Positions 12,945 through 17,340 of a stretch of DNA of 17,340 bases are shown here, one piece after another. This stretch comes from DATJPW01 sp035506215 (lineage in GTDB: Bacteria; Desulfobacterota; Desulfomonilia; Desulfomonilales; Desulfomonilaceae). Each line of letters begins with the position of its first letter. Positions within the stretch are counted from its first letter, which is position 1. The position numbers and the translations under genes are program-made. The stretch spans positions 1 to 17,340 of the forward strand of contig DATJPW010000117.1 in the NCBI GenBank assembly GCA_035506215.1, given 5' to 3'. The notes below the pieces were generated by a model. That model had not been told where the DNA came from, did not search any database, and worked only from the letters and a program-made list of their open reading frames with translations.

Positions 12945-14417
12945 CTACTCGGTGCGCTTCTTAAGCTTAATACCCTTTACATCCTCAAGGTTCGCCCCTC
13001 TCATATTGGTGCCGCCATGCTTAATTCCGGTCAAATCCGCTATCCTTATAAACGCCCAGGAGAAATTGGTGCCTCGGACATCAGCTCCAACTAGAGAGGT
13101 TTTGGTTATCTTGATGCCGCTCAAATTGGCGCCGGAAAAATTGCACTGAGAAAAATCCGAGTTGTTTATGGCCGTGTTCTGGAGATTCGCGGCTGAGAAG
13201 TCGGCCGACAATGCCTTGGCATTGGAAACTTCTGAGTCTGACATGACGACCCGCGACATATGTGCGGAGACTAGATTAATCCCGTCCATCTTGGATCGCT
13301 GTAGGTTGGCCTCTTCCAGGTCCGCCCCGGCTATGGTAGCGCCTGACAAGTCAGCCTTTTCCATCGAGGATTGGCGGGCATCAACATTTTCCATGACTGC
13401 GTTCGTGAGATTCGCCTGGTTCATGTTCGTTTTCTGACAAACCGCGCCTTGCATCCGAGCATTGCTGAGATTAGCTCCCACCAGGACTGATTTCGAGAGT
13501 TGCGCTCCACTGAGAATGGCACTGGAAAGATTGGCCGCGGTCATATCAGCTTCCGTGAGATCAGCCTCGGACAGATTACAGCCGGAGGCCTCAACTCTGA
13601 GCATTTTGGCGCTTTCAAGGTTCGCACCGGTCATTACCGCCTTATCGATTCTGGCCCCGGTCAGATTGGCCCCTCTCAGGTCAGCATTCTCAAGAATCGC
13701 ACTGGAGAGATCGGCTCCTTCGAGATTGGCTTGAGACAATCTTGCTCCTGACAGATTACTGCCGGACAGCTTTGCCATAGACAAATCAGCGCGTTCCAGG
13801 TTTGCCTCGGACAAGTCTGTTTTCTCTAGTTTCACCTGTGAGGCAATACTCCACGACATGTCGGCTTTGACAAAACGGTTCCCACTCAACTGGGCCTTGG
13901 ACATATCAGATGAGGATAGAACTGCGCCTGACAGATCAGCTTTATTGAAAAGGGCCTTGTTAAGTCGGGTCCCAGAAATGTTGGCTCCCGAGAGTTGCGT
14001 CGCGGAAAAATTGGTACCTTCCATTACCGATTTTCTCAGGTCCGCTTCGGAGAGTTTAGCTTCCGTGAAGTCCGTTTCGGCAAGGGTAGTCCGAGAAAGG
14101 TTCGCCTTAGCAAGATCCGCTCGGGCCAGGATTGTCTTCTTGAGACACGACCCCTCCAAACTCGTTCCTGACAGGTCTGCTCCGGCAAACTCGCCTTCAG
14201 TAAGATCTATTTCCGATAAATCGGCCCCGGCAAGACCGGCCCCATAAAATTTGACTTTTACAGGCTTCTTGAGCCCCAACTTTGAAACTACCAATTGTCC
14301 TACAGAGGCATCTACCCCCGACTTGACCGCCGATTGCAGCAGTTCCTTCAAAGATCCGGCCCTACCTGAAAAAAGGACCTCGCCGGTTCGTCGGTGCTTG
14401 ATATCGAATTTTGGCAA
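12945..14417 (-). CDS. Large pentapeptide-repeat protein
   Basis: A 490-residue protein. A short N-terminal region (residues 1-55, MPKFDIKHRRTGEVLFSGRA and SLKELLQSAVKSGVD) resembles the leader seen on other pentapeptide proteins. After it an almost unbroken run of A(D/N)LSx-type repeats to residue about 480 gives over 80 pentapeptides. This should fold as a right-handed quadrilateral beta-helix of about 20 coils. Serine is common at the fourth position (ANLSG, ADLSS, GANLS). It lacks a signal peptide or membrane segment. The start is TTG at 14417 with GAGGAG ten nt upstream, which yields the usual MPKF leader; the frame extends to a TTG at 14462 without support. It ends in a basic tail (KGIKLKKRTE). 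Functions in the family range from DNA-gyrase protection by DNA mimicry to unknown scaffolds; none is indicated here. Confidence 0.9.
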   Translation of the reverse strand: MPKFDIKHRRTGEVLFSGRAGSLKELLQSAVKSGVDASVGQLVVSKLGLKKPVKVKFYGAGLAGADLSEIDLTEGEFAGADLSGTSLEGSCLKKTILARADLAKANLSRTTLAETDFTEAKLSEADLRKSVMEGTNFSATQLSGANISGTRLNKALFNKADLSGAVLSSSDMSKAQLSGNRFVKADMSWSIASQVKLEKTDLSEANLERADLSMAKLSGSNLSGARLSQANLEGADLSSAILENADLRGANLTGARIDKAVMTGANLESAKMLRVEASGCNLSEADLTEADMTAANLSSAILSGAQLSKSVLVGANLSNARMQGAVCQKTNMNQANLTNAVMENVDARQSSMEKADLSGATIAGADLEEANLQRSKMDGINLVSAHMSRVVMSDSEVSNAKALSADFSAANLQNTAINNSDFSQCNFSGANLSGIKITKTSLVGADVRGTNFSWAFIRIADLTGIKHGGTNMRGANLEDVKGIKLKKRTE

Positions 14418-14427
14418 ATTCGGTTTT

Positions 14428-14433
14428 CTCCTC
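14428..14433 (-). promoter_or_regulatory. Shine-Dalgarno fixing the TTG start of the pentapeptide gene
   Basis: GAGGAG lies ten nt upstream of the TTG at 14417. The protein from this start begins MPKFDIKHRRTGEVLF, matching the leader seen on other pentapeptide-repeat proteins, so the upstream TTG at 14462 is not used. Confidence 0.65.
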
Positions 14434-14615
14434 AGATGTGGTTGGTGGGAATGATACCACAATCACGAGAGAATATTATCACTAATTTACAGGGGATTGA
14501 CCACCGTTGTGGCAATTCTATCGATTGATTCCGGCCCAACCGGATGATAATCCCTTTCGAGTTTTGGAAAGTTCCGACACGGATCGAGTTCAGTCTGATT
14601 GAAAGAGGGCTTCAT

Positions 14616-14630
14616 TTGTATGGAATACAA
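14616..14630. promoter_or_regulatory. Inverted repeat TTGTAT-GGA-ATACAA upstream of cysM
   Basis: Perfect 6-bp arms around a 3-bp centre lie 28 bp upstream of the candidate cysM -35. The half-sites equal those of the marR palindrome (TTGTAT/ATACAA) but with a 3-bp insertion, so the same protein would face a different spacing. A candidate operator only. Confidence 0.35.
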
Positions 14631-14658
14631 CACGACAGGTGAGGTCGGCAAAATGGTA

Positions 14659-14687
14659 TTGGAAGAACTGAAAGTAATTGGTAAACT
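14659..14687 (+). promoter_or_regulatory. Candidate cysM promoter
   Basis: TTGGAA (14659-14664, 4 of 6), 17 bp, TAAACT (14682-14687, 4 of 6). Transcription would start about 30 nt before the cysM ATG. Spacing is ideal but both hexamers are imperfect. Confidence 0.35.
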
Positions 14688-14723
14688 AAGACATTGATAA
14701 AAAACAAGAGAGGCGCGCAAAAA

Positions 14724-15632
14724 ATGGGAATCCTCGATCTAATCGGTAACACACCCTTGGTGAGAATCCATAATGACAATGGCTCTGATAGGGTTCGCAT
14801 CTTGGGCAAACTGGAAGGAAACAATCCCGGCGGCTCCGTTAAGGATCGCATTGCATACTACATGATTCAGAAGGCTGAGAGTGATGGAGTTCTCACCAAG
14901 GATAAAATCATTCTGGAACCTACCTCGGGAAACACCGGCATTGGCCTGTCTATGGTAGCGGCATGTAAGGGCTATAGGTGTCTTTTGACACTACCCGAGT
15001 GCGTGAGCGTGGAAAGACGAAATACGCTGAAAGCATACGGCGCGGATCTGGACATTACTCCACCCAACGAAGCTACTGATGGAGCAATAAGACGGGCGCA
15101 TGAGATATTTGAATCCGATCCGGCAACATATTTCATGCCAAATCAGTTCGTGAATTCTGCCAACACAGAAGCTCACTATATGACTACCGGCGTAGAGATC
15201 CTGAGGGATACCGGTGGTGACATAGATGTTTTTGTGGCCGGCATGGGCACCACAGGAACTCTCATGGGCGTCTCCAAAAGGTTGAAGGAGCACAATCCGT
15301 CGATTCAAGTGGTAGGTGTCGAGCCGGTGGAAGGGCACACGATTCAGGGTCTCAAAAACATGAACGAATCCATAGTTCCGGAGATATACGATCCCCGGAA
15401 GATTGATCGGATTGTCCAGGTCAACGATGACCAAGCATATGACACGACTCGCTGGCTCGCGCTGACCCAGGGGATTTTCGTTGGTATGAGTTCCGGGGCT
15501 GCTGTTTACGGGGCCATGCAAGTAGCCAAAGATATGAGCAGCGGTACGGTTGTTTGCATATTGCCTGATCGAGGTGATAGATACCTTAGCACGACGCTTT
15601 TCAAATCCATTTGTGCCAAGTGCCCGCCTTGA
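14724..15632 (+). CDS. cysM: Cysteine synthase B-like (O-acetylserine sulfhydrylase)
   Basis: A 302-residue PLP enzyme that makes cysteine from O-acetylserine and a sulfur donor. The PLP lysine is K40 in KLEGNNPGGSVKDR. TSGNTG (67-72) binds the substrate carboxylate, GTTGT (175-179) binds the PLP phosphate, and the C-terminal PDRGDRYLST (281-290) matches E. coli CysM rather than CysK. Length equals CysM, which can use thiosulfate as well as sulfide. The ATG at 14724 has an AGAGG about 10 nt upstream and gives the family-typical MGILDLIGNTPL start; an in-frame TTG at 14694 adds ten unsupported residues. It is monocistronic, with no serine acetyltransferase nearby. Using persulfide or thiocarboxylate donors, as in some actinobacterial CysM enzymes, is possible. 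C-terminal CAKC is an oddity that might bind metal or be redox active. Confidence 0.93.
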   Translation: MGILDLIGNTPLVRIHNDNGSDRVRILGKLEGNNPGGSVKDRIAYYMIQKAESDGVLTKDKIILEPTSGNTGIGLSMVAACKGYRCLLTLPECVSVERRNTLKAYGADLDITPPNEATDGAIRRAHEIFESDPATYFMPNQFVNSANTEAHYMTTGVEILRDTGGDIDVFVAGMGTTGTLMGVSKRLKEHNPSIQVVGVEPVEGHTIQGLKNMNESIVPEIYDPRKIDRIVQVNDDQAYDTTRWLALTQGIFVGMSSGAAVYGAMQVAKDMSSGTVVCILPDRGDRYLSTTLFKSICAKCPP

Positions 15633-15812
15633 TCAAATGGGCGGTTTACGCCGTTGCGAGGGGATAGCATTGGCCGGGACTGGTATTTCAATCGAGTCCC
15701 GAAAGTGTGGCTCTATCGTCTTTTGAACGCTCTTGTAACGTTTCTCTAATACCGGTTCGCCATTATTCCCGTAATATACGAGATGTCGGCTGATCTTGCG
15801 ACGAGTGAAATT

Positions 15813-15877
15813 CCTCGTCCCGCGGAAAAGCAATCTCAGTGGTGGGAGATTGCTTGGGCTTGACGCCCTCGTCCCGC
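15813..15877. repeat. Hairpin flanked by 11-bp direct repeats (possible dispersed repeat element)
   Basis: A perfect 10-bp stem, AAGCAATCTC (15828-15837) and GAGATTGCTT (15846-15855), encloses an 8-nt loop. The 11-bp sequence CCTCGTCCCGC occurs on both sides, at 15813-15823 and 15867-15877. The minus-strand GAGATTGCTT core followed by a CG-rich tail resembles small palindromic intergenic repeats spread through many bacterial genomes. It lies in the noncoding stretch 15633-15929, downstream of the convergent cysM and the secreted-protein gene, where it could also act as a terminator, though no T-tract follows. Confidence 0.6.
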
Positions 15878-15929
15878 TAGACGCGGAAACCACTGTCATC
15901 AAGTTCATATCTTTCGTCGCGGGCTTGTA

Positions 15930-16349
15930 TTAGAAGAATTCGTAGCACTCGCCTGAGGCCGGTGTATTGTCGTTTAGGAAAAAGACTTTGGAGGAAGTTT
16001 GGTCAGGCAGTGAGAATTTTACTGTGTTCTTAGTGCCGCTCTTTAGATACGCTGCGGCGTTATAGAGCTCAAAAAGAATCAGCCGGCCGTGTTGATAAAG
16101 GGGTTGAGCATCTACCACATTGCCGTTAACAGTCCAGACAGGGCGCGGAATAAAGAATGTATAGACAGGATAGTTTCCAATCGCTTCTATGGTGGGAATC
16201 AGGGTGCCGGAGGAAGAACGACACACTTTTACCGTGGTAATCTTCCACTGTGAAGATAGCGTGGGACCGTCGGCTGCTTCCGAAGGCGAAAATGCGGCCA
16301 GGGTCGCCAGGATAATTGCACCGAAAAGGAAGACACGGACAGATTTCAT
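15930..16349 (-). CDS. Unrecognised secreted protein
   Basis: A 139-residue precursor with a clear signal peptide (MKSVRVFLFGAIILATLAAF) and likely cleavage after PSEA (A25), leaving about 114 residues. The mature part looks beta-rich, with alternating hydrophobic stretches (YPVYTFFIPRPVWTVNG, RLILFELYNAAAYLKSG) and no low-complexity or membrane segment. Two cysteines in the mature part (C43 and C135, near its ends) could form a disulfide that closes the domain, possibly an immunoglobulin-like sandwich; this is inference from the pattern. A GGGGATTCGGAT stretch precedes the ATG at 16349. It is divergent from GAPDH and convergent with cysM. No family is recognised. Confidence 0.72.
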   Translation of the reverse strand: MKSVRVFLFGAIILATLAAFSPSEAADGPTLSSQWKITTVKVCRSSSGTLIPTIEAIGNYPVYTFFIPRPVWTVNGNVVDAQPLYQHGRLILFELYNAAAYLKSGTKNTVKFSLPDQTSSKVFFLNDNTPASGECYEFF

Positions 16350-16514
16350 CAGATCCGAATCCCCGCCCGCCGGTTCTTAAATTGGAATTATCTTACACAA
16401 CTTCATTTAGAAAGACGCTGGCCCGAGGCTTGTGCCGCAGGATTCCAGTGACCGACGGTTGTTTTTCGTATATCCGAGATTCATTTGAAAGACAAGAGAA
16501 GAAATTATTCCACA

Positions 16515-16543
16515 TTGACCTGATTTAAGGAATCGACTAAGCT
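16515..16543 (+). promoter_or_regulatory. Candidate gapA promoter
   Basis: TTGACC (16515-16520, 5 of 6), 17 bp, TAAGCT (16538-16543, 3 of 6). Transcription would start about 30 nt before the GAPDH ATG. The -35 and spacing are good; the -10 is poor. Confidence 0.35.
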
Positions 16544-16578
16544 GTAACGCCCAATAATGAAGTTTCGGAGGGGAAGTC

Positions 16579-17340
16579 ATGCCTTTTAGAGTTGCAATTA
16601 ACGGTTTCGGTCGCATCGGCAGGAATGTGATGCGAACTGCGCTAAATCACAAGGACGTGGAAGTAGTTGCCGTCAACGACAGAATGGACCCCAGATTGAT
16701 GTCCTTTCTGTTTAAGCATGACTCGGTTCACGGTCCGTATCCCGCCGAAGTTTCTTATACGCAGGAAGCAATAGTCGTTGACGGCAAGGAAGTCCGCGCT
16801 CTGGCAATTACCGAAGATTTGTTGCACCTACCCTGGGAGGACCTGAAAATCGACTTTGTGATGGAATGCACAGGAATTTTCAGAGATAGGGAAAAAGCAG
16901 GCAAGCACATCGAAGCAGGCGCCAAAAAAGTGATTATTTCAGCGCCAGGCAAAAAGGTGGACGCCACCTTTGTGCTCGGCGTGAATGAAGAAACCTACGA
17001 CCCGTTGAATCACCACGTTGTTTCAAATGCTTCGTGTACTACCAACTGTTTGGCGCCGGTGACAAAAGTTTTGTTCGATGAGTTCGGGATTGAAAAAGGC
17101 CTTATGACCACCATTCATTCCTATACGATGGATCAGAGCCTATTGGATACCGTTCATAAAGATTACCGCAGGGCTAGGGCGGCTGCGCTAAATATGATAC
17201 CAACTACAACCGGCGCGGCTACTGCAGTGGGTCAGGTAATTCCGGAGCTTGTGGGAAAACTGGACGGGATGGCAATCCGAGTTCCGACTCCAAACGTCTC
17301 TTTAGTGGATCTTACAGCCACTCTGAAGCGAGATGCCACA
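16579..17340 (+). CDS. gapA: Glyceraldehyde-3-phosphate dehydrogenase (3' end outside window)
   Basis: The first 254 residues of GAPDH, which oxidises glyceraldehyde 3-phosphate to 1,3-bisphosphoglycerate in glycolysis, or runs backwards in gluconeogenesis. The N-terminal INGFGRIGRNV is the NAD(P)-binding motif. Asp34 in VNDRM suggests NAD preference. The catalytic Cys153 lies in SNASCTTNCLAPV and His180 in TTIHSYT. RRARAAALNMIPTTTGAA follows as usual. The start ATG has a GGAGGGG Shine-Dalgarno at good spacing. About 80 residues of the C-terminus are beyond the right edge. HSYTMDQSLLDTVHKD replaces the more common SYTNDQRLLDLPHKD, a small divergence. Confidence 0.96.
   Translation, partial: MPFRVAINGFGRIGRNVMRTALNHKDVEVVAVNDRMDPRLMSFLFKHDSVHGPYPAEVSYTQEAIVVDGKEVRALAITEDLLHLPWEDLKIDFVMECTGIFRDREKAGKHIEAGAKKVIISAPGKKVDATFVLGVNEETYDPLNHHVVSNASCTTNCLAPVTKVLFDEFGIEKGLMTTIHSYTMDQSLLDTVHKDYRRARAAALNMIPTTTGAATAVGQVIPELVGKLDGMAIRVPTPNVSLVDLTATLKRDAT

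Larger units (their letters stand above)
14418..14723. other. Divergent intergenic region, pentapeptide gene / cysM
   Basis: This 306-bp gap holds the pentapeptide ribosome site, the inverted repeat at 14616-14630 and a candidate cysM promoter at 14659-14687. It also contains a 25-codon plus-strand frame (14620-14697, MEYNTTGEVGK onward) with an AGAGG about 12 nt upstream. That could be a leader peptide, but it overlaps the candidate promoter, so both cannot be right as called. Confidence 0.4.

Noticed and set aside
13858..14247. Plus-strand frames opposite the pentapeptide gene
   Set aside because: Their repeated RSAxxRxAP-like peptides are the mirror of the pentapeptide codon periodicity, not independent genes.
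14991..15521. A 176-codon minus-strand frame
   Set aside because: It is antisense to cysM, which carries every catalytic motif.
15633..15908. A 91-codon minus-strand frame upstream of the hairpin
   Set aside because: It runs through the hairpin and direct repeats, has no ribosome site and no recognisable pattern.

Overview
The window reads as a piece of a chromosome from an anaerobic, sulfur- or metal-active bacterium, most like a Desulfobacterota/Deltaproteobacteria member. This taxonomic guess is inference. It rests on a YedE/TusA/DUF3343 selenium-or-sulfur operon, a QueG-like iron-sulfur protein, alanine dehydrogenase, secreted TPR proteins and a large pentapeptide protein. There is no rRNA, no recognisable tRNA, no CRISPR array and no transposase. 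Most genes are single or in short operons, and strand switches often.

Layout. 1-1842 (minus): a cobalamin-reductase-like 4Fe-4S protein cut by the left edge, preceded by a MarR regulator, preceded by a hicB-hicA toxin-antitoxin pair. An identical perfect 14-bp palindrome lies at the predicted transcription start of marR and again between marR and the Fe-S gene, which points to autoregulated control of the pair. 2144-3088 (plus): GDP-L-fucose synthase. 3178-5978 (minus): a compact four-gene operon of a YedE-type transporter, a TusA/YedF-type sulfur-carrier protein, a DUF3343 (Se/S-carrier-like) protein and a lone ribokinase-fold NAD(P)HX-dehydratase-like enzyme. A good promoter and a strong Shine-Dalgarno fix a TTG start for yedE. 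6285-6593 (plus): a divergent small secreted protein with ten cysteines in two repeated modules.

6661-7957 (minus): an 11-repeat ankyrin protein with a possible His-rich small gene overlapping its 3' end. 8565-12882 (plus): two secreted TPR proteins, each with about 13 repeats, followed at 6 nt by alanine dehydrogenase (ald). 12945-14417 (minus): a 490-residue pentapeptide-repeat protein. 14724-15632 (plus): cysteine synthase B-like cysM. 15930-16349 (minus): an unrecognised secreted protein. 16579-17340 (plus): GAPDH, cut by the right edge.

Two themes link the genes. One is sulfur/selenium handling: YedE, TusA, the DUF3343 protein, CysM and the Cys-rich secreted protein. The other is a run of three solenoid classes (ankyrin, TPR, pentapeptide) within about 7.6 kb, broken only by ald. 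The most promising lead for an under-described system is the operon at 3178-5978, where the last enzyme has no obvious role in Se/S trafficking, together with the divergent Cys-rich protein. The second lead is the MarR/Fe-S pair with duplicate operators.
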